Assembly (NCBI GenBank): GCA_016647705.1
Contig: CM028339.1
Span: 21,936,803 to 22,000,802 of the forward strand
Length of the DNA stretch: 64,000 nucleotides
From: Eucommia ulmoides
Lineage: Eukaryota; Streptophyta; Magnoliopsida; Garryales; Eucommiaceae
Reading direction: 5' to 3'
A program made the translations under genes and the position numbers. The notes under the pieces are model-generated. The model searched no databases, had not been told where the DNA came from, and was given only the letters and a program-made list of their open reading frames with translations. Every line of letters starts with the position of its first letter. Positions within the stretch are counted from its first letter, which is position 1. Positions 12,752-23,900 of this stretch are shown piece after piece.

Positions 12752-13389
12752 TGGCTTGTTTGGTTGGACGGAATGAAATGAGAGTGGAATGGAATGGAAT
12801 AAGTAATGGAATGAGAGAAAGAATTGAATAGAATTGTCAATAGAATCACTATTCCATTAACTTATTTGGTTGGTATGGAATGAGGGAAGGAATGAAATAG
12901 TGAATTATAATAAAATTCCCATTATGCCCTTATAATAAATTTTTATTATATTTCACTATTACATTTTTTCCCTCATTTTATTATATTTTACTATTTCATT
13001 CAATTTTCAATTTCTATTCTCTAGTTTTTGTTTCTGTTATCAATTTTTCAATTTCTGTTCTCAATTTTTTTATTCTCTAATTTTCAGTTTTTCTTCTCAA
13101 TTTTCAGTTCTCATTTTTTTTGTTTTCAATTTTTTGTTCTCTAATTTCTATTTCTGTTCTTTAATTTCTGTATTGGGTTGGATCAACGATATTTTTTTTT
13201 GTAATTTTAGTTTTGATTCCATTAAACTGGACTTGATTCCAGTCCATTTCAAATGGAATCCTATTTTCTTGGCTTTCATTCTAATGAAATCACAAAAGTG
13301 ATTCCATTGGCGAACCAAACAACGGAATAGGAATCGAGGGCGGAATGCGATTCCATTCTGCCTCCGATTCCCTTCAACCAAACATGCCA
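12752..13389. mobile_element. Tourist-like MITE, TTA target duplication, just upstream of the CYC1 promoter
   Basis: Inverted ends TGGCTTGTTTGGTTG (left) and TGGCATGTTTGGTTG (right, opposite strand), flanked by TTA at 12749-12751 and 13390-13392. The 638-bp interior is AT-rich and non-coding; open frames across it are artefacts. It ends about 120 bp before the first site II box assigned to CYC1. Confidence 0.75.
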
Positions 13390-13392
13390 TTA

Positions 13393-13645
13393 ATGAATTG
13401 ACTGAAAATTTGGAACGTTATGAACCAAATAGACACTAACTCTAACTCGAGGGGCCAACAGTGTAATTATTTCTTTTTATGCCAACAGTGTGGGTCCATT
13501 CCTTCTTTCGAATGGGCCGGGTCCCTAGGAGATGTAGGCCTGACCAAGTCCTGAAATTAGGAGACATACTCCATTTTATACCCAATTCTTTTTCTTTCGC
13601 GTTGTCCGTTAAGCCCAAGCCTACTTATGAAGATCACATTCATGC
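13393..13645 (+). promoter_or_regulatory. CYC1: Probable CYC1 promoter with two site II (TGGGCY) boxes
   Basis: TGGGCC at 13513-13518 and AGCCCA (TGGGCT on the other strand) at 13612-13617. Site II boxes are well known to be enriched in promoters of nuclear genes for plant oxidative phosphorylation, including cytochrome c genes. The region is not part of any repeat recognised here and lies directly before a GC-richer segment with a good splice donor. Linking it to the cytochrome c1 coding exons 10.7 kb downstream is an inference; no transcript evidence is available. Confidence 0.5.
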
Positions 13646-13814
13646 CCTACATTTCAACCAGACGGAGAAGACGACTGGGAGAACCGCACGCCACCGGAGG
13701 TGGAGGAGAGGCTGCTGCTTGAAGGATTGGAGCTGTTGCGAGAACGAATAGGACTAAATTGGAGCTCTAATTAATTAAATTTCAGCTATTTATTTGCCAT
13801 CGTTCTAGGTTCAG
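13646..13814 (+). other. CYC1: Probable non-coding first exon (5' UTR) of CYC1
   Basis: A GC-richer, non-repetitive segment ending in TTCAG|GTATGT, a strong plant splice donor at 13815. The first coding exon downstream begins right after a good acceptor (TTATCAG|AGATG, exon from 24476), so a 5'-UTR intron is needed or at least allowed. The start of this exon is not determined. It could instead belong to another, lost gene. Confidence 0.45.
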
Positions 13815-14841
13815 GTATGTTAAACTTAACTACTCCACTGTTTTAAGAACTGCATCTCTTACAGCAATGCTGTGGGTTTACTTTTCATGGACGTATGGAA
13901 ATTCAACGATATCTGTTCTTCCCTGTCGATTTTGCATTTCTTTCTCTCTATCGCTTCATATGAGTTGCTAATTTGCATGATTGCATCTCCATTCTGACAA
14001 GATTCATACTGAATCCTAATTTCCCTGCTGCATTGGAGTGAATGGACAATTAAATCGAAATACATTTTGGTATGATAATCACTTCGAGACGTGTGAGATC
14101 GACATTTTTAAAAGATCAAGTATACTAGTCATGTTATTAATTTGTAAAAAAAAAGTAGAGAAAAAAACTTATTTTTCTATCACAAAACAGGGAAAACTTA
14201 TATGCAACATAAAATCATATTATTCAAAAAATATGAACGCCACATTTTGAATTGTTAATTTAGGCCTCAGATATATTGAGCTGGCCTAGTAAAAAATGGT
14301 GATAGCATGGGAAACATGAGAAAATATAATGTACTAGTGTTCTTTTCAGAGTTGGCTTGATGATTGTGTTGTTCCGGTTATTAGGATCACCAAAATCACT
14401 TCAAAAGAAAGCAAAAAATGGGCAAATTTCTAAGTTCATTGGATTAAGGTTTTGAAGTTTGTTTCCCCTTGTGTTCCCATTTGATAAAAGGTTTAAATTT
14501 TGAAGGGGGGGAGTACACAAATTGCAAGACAATGGATAGTTGGGTTTTTTCATTGAGCAATAACAGTAATAATAATTTGGGGAATCTGGGCGAATAACAT
14601 TCCAAAATATTTTAAAAAATGTTTGATTTAGTTTGCAAACAAACAAATTTATTTGAGAAGAATAATATGAAACTTGAAATTATATTGTGTTTTAGGACTT
14701 TACTAATTATATGGGTATGGCATGAGAATCTTTCATGATGAAACATTTAAAATGTATCAAATCATATGGTAATCCATGACCATTTCATGATTATTAAAGA
14801 ATATTTTTTGATAGGTTTGGTATGGAAGATGAGTGAGTAAG

Positions 14842-15105
14842 CATTTGAATTTGTCGTTGGATGGTTTCATATATGAAATCATGGACTTATTTGACTATTG
14901 TACAAAGAAGAAGTGTTTGAATATGTCGTTGGACTGGACTTATTTGACTATTGTACAAAGAAGAAGTGTTTGAATATGTCGTTGGACGGTTTCATATATG
15001 AAATCATGGACTTATTTGACTATTGTACAAAGAAGTGTTTGAATATGTAATTGGACGGTTTCATATATGAAATCATGGACTTATTTGACTATTGTACAAA
15101 GAAGA
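14842..15105 (+). repeat. Minisatellite, period about 72 bp, nearly 4 copies
   Basis: Units run from '...TTTGAATATGTCGTTGGA' through 'CATGGACTTATTTGACTATT' to 'GTACAAAGAAGAAG'. The second unit lacks the 'CGGTTTCATATATGAAATC' part and another lacks one AAG, so the copies differ by small deletions. Confidence 0.85.
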
Positions 15106-15147
15106 AGGTTCACATGGCGCCCAAGATGGGTCAAACGAGAGTGTTGA

Positions 15148-15297
15148 CTTCTACAACAAGCTTTACATGGAGATGGTACCAATGAGGCATGTGCTTTTGA
15201 CGACATTTCTGTGGATGATAGATTTATTTTAGAGGAATCTTTATTAGGAGAGGCAGCGTGGGCTTCGCTTAAAAGGTTTGATGGGAACATGCTCTAA
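15148..15297 (+). other. Coding-like fragment of unknown origin
   Basis: An open stretch of 49 codons to TAA at 15295, without an in-frame ATG. It translates to a normal-looking mixed protein sequence (for example NEACAFDDISVDD and FILEESLLGEAAWASLKRF) with alternating acidic and hydrophobic residues, unlike the low-complexity frames around it. I do not recognise the family. It may be a captured or decayed exon. Confidence 0.25.
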
Positions 15298-17083
15298 GTG
15301 ATGACTTCCTTTAGGATTGGGAGTTGGTGAAGGAGATGTGATAAAGTCAATGTTTAATTTGTTATCATACTTGATGCTTATATTTTTCTTTTTAATATTA
15401 TATGTGCTGATTAGTTATGATATGACTAAGTAACCAATTTTAATTAAAATTTCTAAAAAATCTAATTTGAATATTTTTCTACTTATATTGTTGGCCTGGG
15501 CGCCATTTAAAGAAAAATCGTTGCTCCACCCTTGATGGCTGGTTGATTTTCCTTGCAAGCTTGTTATTGGGATCATGTGAATTCAAGATTCCTTGTTTTG
15601 ATGTTGAATTTCTTGGTTTTTGTGAGAAATTGAAATGGTTGATCAAGTATCTTATATCTTTGGTGTGGATATAAGTTATTGGATGCACGTTGGTTTCTTC
15701 CTTAGATCGTTGGGCACTCAGCGAGGGAATATGTTATGTCTTTAAGCATTTCTGATTTTGATGGATGGGTTTAGCTGACTTATTTTCAGAGCAATATGGT
15801 TGGGTAAGCTTTCAGGTGTTGAAGTTGGTCAGAGAGGAGGGCTCTAGGTTTGCATATCTCATCTTAGTTTTAGGATTATATGGTTTTCTGTGATCCAAAA
15901 ACTATGTAGTTGTGTTGGTTCTTTTTAAGGAGGTGTCTTGCTTGTGGCTTATTCTGTTATCAGTCTATGGTAGAAGTTACAGTTGGAAGGTCTAGGGAAT
16001 TAAAGAGATTCAGAGTTTATGGGTTGTCATGTGGGCCAGTGTTGTGTATCTATTTAGCGGAAAATTTGATAAGCAATCTTCTTTTAATATGACTATTTGG
16101 GCCATTAGGATCATTTTTACAATAGTAATCAACAATCAAATTTCTCAAGTAATGACGGATTACATATAACAATTCAAGTTTTCGCATATTGCTTCTCCTT
16201 CTATTTTAATAAGCCATATTAACAATTGGATCCACAGAATACGCGTATGGTTTATCTAACAATTCCAGCATACCATCTATGACAGAGTTTATTTCGTCAA
16301 AAAATCAATAAACATCTTCTTCAGTTCCTATATCAATTTCTTGAAACACAGATATAAAAACATGTAAAAACCTTTATTCATTCATTTTTCTAGATTTTTA
16401 AGGTAGAGTACTCGTTTGTCAAATTATTTCATAAAATATGGAATTTTGTAATAAGTATACCATTTCTTACCAAAATTTACCTCGTATCTTCAAAGGGTCC
16501 ACCACGTCTTCTCTTCGAACCAACGACTATATTCTCTGGGGTACGCTTCAGTCTTCCAGTGTCAACCAAAAACGCCCAAAAAGGCCTAAACACAAACGAC
16601 TAACAGGGCAACAAGGCTCCAGACACAAGACTATGCTTAGGTCGCTCTAGGTTCTCATAGAAAACTAGTATGAGACTTAAAAGGTGATATGGGCAAATTT
16701 GTTAAGAGGATCGTAACACTTATTTGTGAAATTCAAATATTTTATTCCATAATAGCAAACTTTCCTCAGAGAGGATTTATAGATACATTTTTAGAGAATT
16801 GAGGGAGTAGAAAAGAAAGGCGATGCCTTCAGACACAAACTTGATCCATTTTTATAATGGCGGATCTCAACTTACATTTTAAAAGAGGAAATTAAAAGGT
16901 AGCATTTAGATTACATTTTTTCAAAAAGCAAACAGTAAGATTCCATAAATGTCCCTTTCGGTCATTGTCGGGACTCATGTTTTCATTGGCTGGTGAAATA
17001 TCTTTCTCACTTCTTATCGGTATTTTATCAGCAGGAATCTTCGGCCACTTTTGTCACATTTTAGTGATGTGAGCAATAACGTT

Positions 17084-18417
17084 TTACAGTACTAAGACTG
17101 CTTCGCTGTCGTCATTGCTCTTAGTTGCCATATCAGCCCACTTCATATTGTTTCCTCCATTATTGCAGTATTGGCAGCTTCCCGGAACATGTTTGAGCAT
17201 ACTACAAATAATTCTCTTTACTTCATCACTGGCTGCAAAATTGACAACTCTGATTTTTTGGAGTAGATTTCCAGCGCTTTGTTTCGCAGCACCATAAAAT
17301 TCTTTACATTCAGTTGTTAAAATTAACTGTCCTTCTGTACTCATGAGATAGATATAACCCTTTTCCCATTCAAGGAATTTTTTCAATTTTTTCTCCAGTA
17401 CATAAAATCCAAGACTTTTCCTTAGTGATACTTCAATTTGTTTCGCAATTTCAAGAATAGGGTAGTCTTTGTAAATTTGAGCGGGATTAAATTCAGGAAT
17501 TAATTGTGGACGATTTTTTGAAATCATTATAATATGATAAGCCTCAAAACCCTTTTCAGGTGCAGCAGTGAAACATTTTAAGACCATGGTTTTAACACCT
17601 CTTTGTTCACGAAAACTTTAAATGGCTTCTTGCACCCTCTTTAGAAGTCCTTTTTTAGCATTGGTCTGTGGATCAACAATTAATGTGTCCAGAAACTCAT
17701 AATTAATTTTTTTTTTTCAATTGAATCTGACGAAGTTTCTAGAAGACAAGCCATTCTGGGGTATCTTCCTTCATGAAGCGGGAAAATATTAGAATTCTCG
17801 TTCTGGACGCGGATTTCATAAGCAAGTTTAAGATTTTTCAAATACTCAGTATAAAAATCTTCAGCAAGGAATTTGAGCATCGTTTTTCGAATGTCTTTTG
17901 AGGAAGAAGCAGCTTCTGCGATTTTTTTCTCTGGAATAACGGGTTTAGAAGGTGGTTTGATGAAAGGAACAAATTTTGGCACAATAGCAGTAGTAGGGGA
18001 GCTAGGAGTCGTAAGGATCTCTCTAGCTTTTATCATCTAATCAACGAATTGGTTGGGATAATGGATTAGTTTAGCACTTTGCAGATCAATGATGATCTGG
18101 CTTTTTTGAGCACTTGAATACTCAGTCTTAACACCTTTTAAGGTATTAGAAGCTTCAGCACTGGATGACAAATCATCATTTTTCTCACACTCTTTAGCAC
18201 TTCTGGTCATAATATTTTCAATCAGTTCTTCCATAGCACTGAGGAAATATTTACCCTGAGAGCAGTGTTTTTTAATCACTTCGGCCTCCTCTTCAACAAC
18301 ACTGAGGAAATTTCTCCCCTGAGAGTAGTATTTTTTAATCACTTTGACCTCTTCATTTGAGAACTGATATATTTTTTTCTCAGCAGCCATGACCTTCCCT
18401 GGATAAGAAGTCGGCAA
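17084..18417 (-). pseudogene. Caulimovirid downstream ORF region, function unknown
   Basis: Follows the RNase H end directly on the - strand. It is Lys/Glu/Ser-rich with several helix-like stretches (for example 'IYKDYPILEIAKQIEVSLRK') and a late Cys/Gly/Asn-rich segment. By position it matches the second ORF or transactivator slot of caulimovirids, but I see no clear viroplasmin signature. It is broken. Confidence 0.5.
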
Positions 18418-19622
18418 GAATATTTTCTTTACCAGCCCGGTGGATTACATCAAAATTATAGTGCTGAAAGAATGTTTGCCATCTATTCATCTTATTGTAT
18501 TCATGGCTAGAAGGGAGCTTATTAAAAATAAATCGTTTAACTTGTGTATCATCAGTAATAACAGTGAATTTTTTGGGAATGAGAAAATATCGGAACTTTT
18601 CAATTCCTTTTTCAATAGCCAATAATTCTTTTAAGTTGTTGTGGTATCTTTGTTGAGTATCAGTGAATGTTCCAGATGCGTATCTGGAGATTTTTACAGT
18701 AAATGTTTTAAGGATTTCACCCCAATAAGAATTTGAAGCATCTGTTTCTAAGATCAGATCCTCCTCCTCCGCAGGCAACGTTAATCTTGGTAAACAAGCA
18801 GTTAGGCTTTTAATTTCTTTAATTTTGTTAGAAAGTTCCTCTATCCAGGTAAAATTAACACATTTTCTTAATAATGTTTGAAAGGGTTGCCTATGTTTAG
18901 CCAATCCCTCAATAAATGTTTCAGCATAATTAAGTACACCTAATTTTATCTTCGAGAACATCAGGAAAAAAAGTTATTTTTTCACAGATGTGAGGCTGCA
19001 TCTCAATTCCAGTAGCATCAATTATTAATCCTAAGAATTCTATTTTTTGTTTTCCAATTTCAGCCTTCTTTTTAGAAAGTAGGATTCCATGTTTCTTGCA
19101 TAAATCTGCAAAAACCATAAGATGCTTTAGATGATCTTTTTCATTATCAGAAAATATAAGTATATCATCAACATAAACTAGACAAAATTCAAGTATCTTA
19201 CCAAACACTTGGTCCATCCTTCTTTGGAATACTTGATGAACATTTTTTAATCCAAATGGTATAACTAAGCATTTATAATGACCAAATGGAGCACTAAAAG
19301 CAGTTAATGGAACAAATTGTTTTGTTAGTTTTATTTGCTAGAAGCCGCTTTTGCAATCAAATTTGGAAAATATTTTTTTCCCTTTTGTTCTATTAACAAG
19401 GCTTTCTTTATGAGTTAGAAAATATCCATCAAATTTAGTTTTTTTATTAAATTTTTTATAATTAACAACCATTCTTGCTTTTTCTCTTTTTATTTCAGAG
19501 TAATTTCTAACCATAAAAGCAGGATTAGAATGAGGGCTTTTACTTTCTTGAATTACTTTTAGGTCTAGTAATTCTTTTATCTGAACAACAAATTCTTTAA
19601 TATCTTCTTCCGAATATCGCAT
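18380..19622 (-). pseudogene. Caulimovirid reverse transcriptase and RNase H
   Basis: The RT core is recognisable from 'VIQESKSPHSNPAF' through the catalytic YVDD box near 19165 to the connection region. RNase H follows, with its first Asp in 'ILETDASNSYWG' and the terminal 'HRAGKENILADFLSRE'. Residue choices are those of plant pararetroviruses. It is broken. Confidence 0.85.
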
Positions 19623-19799
19623 TGGTCTAACTTTAATTATACTAGTTGGATCAAGCAGTTCAATGTGAGCATAGGTTTTATCAATGTCCCAAAGGGCAGT
19701 TGGATTTTCTCCAAAATTATTAGTAAGTTTGTTAGAAATTTCTTCAGCAATTGTTGCAATATATATATCACCACGTTTTCGCGTGTAAACGATGTTTAT

Positions 19800-20590
19800 G
19801 ATATTGAAGCGCGGTATTTTTATCTAGCGTGAGCAAGGTGTTAAGAATTCAACAAGTTTTTGGGCGAAACATGTTTTCTTAAAGAAATTTAGGAAATTGT
19901 TTCCAAGTAGCATTGGTACTCCCATTGTATTTTGTTAATATATTATTGGAAATTTGATATATTAATCTCCGAGTAGTAGCACAATATCTGTAGCAACAAT
20001 ATTCAAATCTTGGGTTTTTCTTTCAAAGCCTTTGGCTTTGATGGTAGATTTAACACTTTTCTTCCACATTTTGTATGGTAAAACATTTTTATTCATTAAA
20101 CAAAGATCAACTCCTGTATCTATTAAACAGGGTACATAGATAATCTTATTATTAATTTTAATTCCTACTTAAAAGAAAATAAGACTTCTCATATTAGCAG
20201 TGGAACAATTGTCTATTCACCTTTAATTGTAAGCACAATATTGTCATAAGCAATAGAGTACGGGTAACAGTGGTTAAGAAAGTTATTACCAAGTAATAAT
20301 TCTGCTTTCTCATCTCTATCAATATGTATTGGATATGTTATTTCTTTATTTTGAATTATTAGAGGAATATCAACAATTTGTGTAATAGTATGTTTGAATC
20401 CATTAAATTTTTTATAAATATATGGTTCATCAAGTTTTCTCCTAGGCATTTCAAATGATAACATATCAGGAGAAATATGACTAACAGAAGCACCGATATC
20501 AATTAAAATATTGATTTCATAACATTATTTTCCATTTGAATATTTACCTTTTATTCTATAGATAGGACTATTTATAAGCGGCTGTTTATT
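19800..20590 (-). pseudogene. Two adjacent retropepsin-like domains (caulimovirid protease region)
   Basis: Two separate segments each show an aspartic-protease-like start and a 'LLGNNFL' end. The upstream one (about 20215-20530) begins near 'ILIDIGASVSHIS' and ends 'AELLLGNNFLNHCYPYSI'. The downstream one (about 19870-20145) begins 'VPCLIDTGVDLCLMN' and ends 'PMLLGNNFLKF'. Only the second has the usual position directly before RT. Both are fossils. Confidence 0.55.
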
Positions 20591-20799
20591 ATTAAAATTA
20601 GAGTTTTCTCTTATTTCGCCACCAGTTATTCTTAATGAAGATATTCTCTTAATTCTAGATAATCTTTTAGTAGCCGTTAATCTCGTTACATCAAAATCTG
20701 GTTTTTTGCTAGTATCTAATTTCCAGTCAGCAGGTAAATCTATCTCATTAATAGTCTCTGGACGATAAATATTAGCAATTGATTCAAAAACTTTATCTA

Positions 20800-21135
20800 T
20801 TTCAATAAAATCATGGGTTATAAATTTATCACTATGATGACTATTACTTAAAAAGTATCAAACATGATATGTTATAGTATAGGGGAATCTTCCATTTTCC
20901 ATAAAATCTTTTCTAGCACATTCATGAGCAAGACTAAAAACTTCATTTACCCTTGGTTCTTTTAGACTAACAACATATTTAGGAAAAACTTTTATTCCTA
21001 AAATAACTTGATTTAGGTTTCCATGAACCACTCCTAATAAAGCATATGAGCTATCTCTTATTCTATTATCAAGAATAGCAGCTTTTATTGGAAAATTAAT
21101 TCATTTCCTAAACAAAGCTTTAAAAACAATTTGTA
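20800..21135 (-). pseudogene. Caulimovirid movement-protein-like fragment
   Basis: Contains an '[20 protein letters not shown]' stretch followed by 'FPKYVVSLKEPRV' and 'FPYTITYHV', which resembles the core and end of the caulimovirid/30K movement protein (compare 'LRD-R---F-DSLLG-I'). The N-terminal half is absent because the copy stops at the junction near 21140. Confidence 0.5.
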
Positions 21136-21140
21136 TTCTG

Positions 21141-22476
21141 TTGGATCACTGCATCATTTTGAAGGAAGGAGTGGAACCAGTGAGCGTGAGACCATATCGG
21201 TATCCACAGGTGCAAAAAGACGAGATCGAACAATTGGTCGATGATATGCTGGCAGCAGGTATCATTCAACCAAGTTATAGTCCATTTTCCAGCCCTGTTA
21301 TTTTGGTAAAAAAAAAAAAGATGGCTGTTGGAGATTTTGCGTGGATTATAGGGCTTTAAATCGGGTAACTGTACCCGACAAATTTCCTATTCCGGTGATA
21401 GATGAGCTCTTGGATGAATTATATGGGGCACATTTTTTTTCTCAAAACTAGATCTCAAGTCGGGATACCATCAAATTCGAGTGAGGCCATGGGATATGCC
21501 TAAAATGGCCTTCAGGACACATGAGGGTCACTATGAGTTCCTCGTGATGCCGTTTGGTTTAATGAACGTCCCAGCACTTTCCAAGCATTGATGAATGAGG
21601 TATTTAAACCATACCTTCGGAAATTTGTGCTCGTTTTTTTTGACGATATTCTAGTGTATAGTAAGTCCATGGAAGATCATTTGGAGCATTTACGAACGGT
21701 ATTGGAGATCTTGAAGGAACATTCATTGGTAGTAAACCTCAAAAAATGTGTTTTTGGGCAACGAGAGCGAGTGTACTTGGGTCATATAGTCTCGGCAGCA
21801 GGAGTGGCAGCTGATTCCAAGAAGATCCAGGCGATGGTAGAATGGCCAACTCCGACTAACTTGAAAGCCCTCCGAGGGTTCTTTGGTTTAACGGGGTACT
21901 ATCGAAAGTTTGTGCGGAACTATGGGCACATGGCGGCACCACTCACAAATCAATTAAAAAAAGACCGATTTGGGTGGAATGATGACGCACAAAAGGCATT
22001 TGAAGTTTTAAAAGTGGCGATCACAACGGTACCTGTATTAGCTCTTCCTAATTTTCATCAACTGTTTGTGGTGGAAACTGATGCCTCTGGTGTTGGTCTT
22101 GGTGCTATGTTAAATGCAAAATCAATAGCCAATTACGTTTTTTAGCCAGGTCCTTAGCCAAAGGGATCGGACTAAGTCGGTATACGAACGTGAGCTAATG
22201 GCTATCGTCCGTGTTGTCCAAAAGTGGCGACCTTATCTTTTGGGATGGAAATTCATTGTGCGTACTGATCAGAGGAGTTTGCGATTTTTGCTTGATCAAC
22301 GCATGGTGTCTGAGGAGAATCAAAAATGGGTTTCAAAATTGTGGGGTTACAATTTCGACATTGAATATCGCCCAGGAATTGAGAACAAATTGGCCGATGC
22401 TTTGTCGCGAAGAGAGGAAGGTTGCGAGCTTACCATTTTTACGGTTTCATGCTGTGCACAAGTAGATACGTTGTAA
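21141..22476 (+). pseudogene. Chromovirus reverse transcriptase and RNase H
   Basis: RT palm and fingers with '[20 protein letters not shown]' and the FFDD catalytic box near 21640. RNase H starts at '[15 protein letters not shown]' and ends with 'YRPGIENKLADALSRR'. It is broken. Confidence 0.85.
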
Positions 22477-22539
22477 AACGAGATTGATTCCGATTGCATT
22501 TATGGACCCATTAAGCAGCAGTTACTAAAAGGGTCGGAC

Positions 22540-23600
22540 TTGTTTCCTGACTATAGTATCCGGCATGGCATTCTGCTGTACAAAGGACAAATGGTGTTTC
22601 CGTCAAAATCCAATCTCATTCCACAACTATTGGATGGATATCATGGGGGCAAGATTGGAGGCCACTCTGGGGTCTTGAAAACATTTCAACGTTTATCCCG
22701 AGATGTTTATTGGGAAGGAATGAGGAAACAAATACAGAGTTTTGTGGCTGAATATTCCATTTGTCGGCAAAATAAAAATCTCTCTCAGTTCCGCCGGACT
22801 ACTACAGCCGCTACCTATTCCAGATCAGGTTTTCGAAGATTTGTCCATGGATTTTGTGGAAGGATTGCCGAAGGCCGATGGGTTCAATTGTTTGTTTGTG
22901 GTGGTAGACCGTCTTTCGAAATACGCTCATTTTATTCCACTCAAACATCCTTTCACTACCCCCGATGTTGCGGCCATATTCGTAAAGGAGGTAATCCGCT
23001 TGATGGAGCTCCCCGTTCCATCGTCTCTGATCGTGGTAAAGTCTTCTGCAGCAAGTTCTGGACGGAGTTGTTCCGTCCGCAAGGCACAACATTGAAACAC
23101 AGTACCGCTTATCATCCACAAACAGACGGGCAAACTGAGGTGGTCAATCGAGGCATTGAGACCTATTTACGATGCTTTGCGAGCGACAAACCCAAACAAT
23201 GGGTTAAGTGGTTACCATGGACAGAGTATTGGTACAATACCTCATTCCACACATCCACTCAAACCACTCCATTTCGAGTCCTCCATGGTCGTGATCCATC
23301 ACCATTGCTGCGTTTTGAAATCGGATCCACTCCGATATCTGAGGTGGATTTTCAATTACAAACACGAGATCAAATCTTGAGGGAACTTAAATACCACCTG
23401 CATCATTCTCAGAAACACATGAAGGATTATGCGGATAAGAAGCGCCGCGAAGTCGAGTTTGAAATAGGAGACTGGGTTTATGTGAAGCTCTGGCCGTATC
23501 GTCACAAATCCTTGGCAAGGAAAGCCAATGAGAAGTTGTCTCCTAAGTTTTTTGGGCCTTATCAGGTGCTGTCTAAAGTGGGCATAGTGGCATATTGATT
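22540..23600 (+). pseudogene. Chromovirus integrase
   Basis: HHCC-type zinc finger (H-GGKIGGH ... C-x2-C area near 22640-22770), catalytic core with '[11 protein letters not shown]', 'SDRGKVF' and '[11 protein letters not shown]', then the GPY/F-like '[16 protein letters not shown]'. It is broken. Confidence 0.85.
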
Positions 23601-23699
23601 GGCCCTGCTGTCTACTACTTCTATTCATCCAGTATTCTATGTTTCGGTGTTAAAAAAAGCCGTGGGCTCTAATATCAGTGTGCAACCCATTCCGGAGAT

Positions 23700-23890
23700 C
23701 CTTACGGAGGAATTGGAGTGGCATGTGCAACCGGCATCGGTGGCAGGATTGCGCTACAATGTGCACGGGAAGTTGGAGGTATTGATTCAGTGGCAAGATC
23801 TCCCGGATTTTGAAGCATCGTGGGAAGAGTTCGAGTTCTTGAACACCCAATTTCCTACTTTTCACCTTAAGGACAAGGTGAGATCTCGAG
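23700..23890 (+). pseudogene. Chromodomain at the integrase C-terminus
   Basis: The sequence around 'LEVLIQWQDLPDFEASWE' matches the group of C-terminal chromodomains that steer chromovirus integration to marked chromatin. It is followed directly by the polypurine tract and LTR. Confidence 0.7.
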
Positions 23891-23900
23891 GGGGAGGTAT

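Larger units (their letters stand above)
17084..21140 (-). mobile_element. Endogenous caulimovirid (pararetrovirus) fossil
   Basis: In - strand order: the C-terminal part of a movement protein, two retropepsin-like domains, reverse transcriptase, RNase H, and a downstream ORF region. The RT wording ('KSPHSNPAFMVRN', 'CLVYVDDILIFS', 'KKKAEIGKQKIEFLGLIID') is typical of Caulimoviridae rather than of gypsy elements. The polyprotein order and a separate downstream ORF would fit Florendovirus- or Petuvirus-like genera; the genus is an inference. No LTRs are seen, as expected of a pararetrovirus. The copy is broken many times (around ten or more) and its 5' part is missing, cut at the junction with the chromovirus near 21140. 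It is an old fossil. Confidence 0.85.

Noticed and set aside
12613-12849. Open frame on the - strand across the SINE and MITE
   Set aside because: It crosses two independent insertions and has no conserved protein character.
14842-15105. CRISPR-like array
   Set aside because: Units are head-to-tail without spacers, in a plant nuclear genome; it is a minisatellite.
17084-21140. Caulimovirid region as a second gypsy element
   Set aside because: RT wording, lack of integrase after RNase H, lack of LTRs and a movement-protein-like domain fit a pararetrovirus instead.
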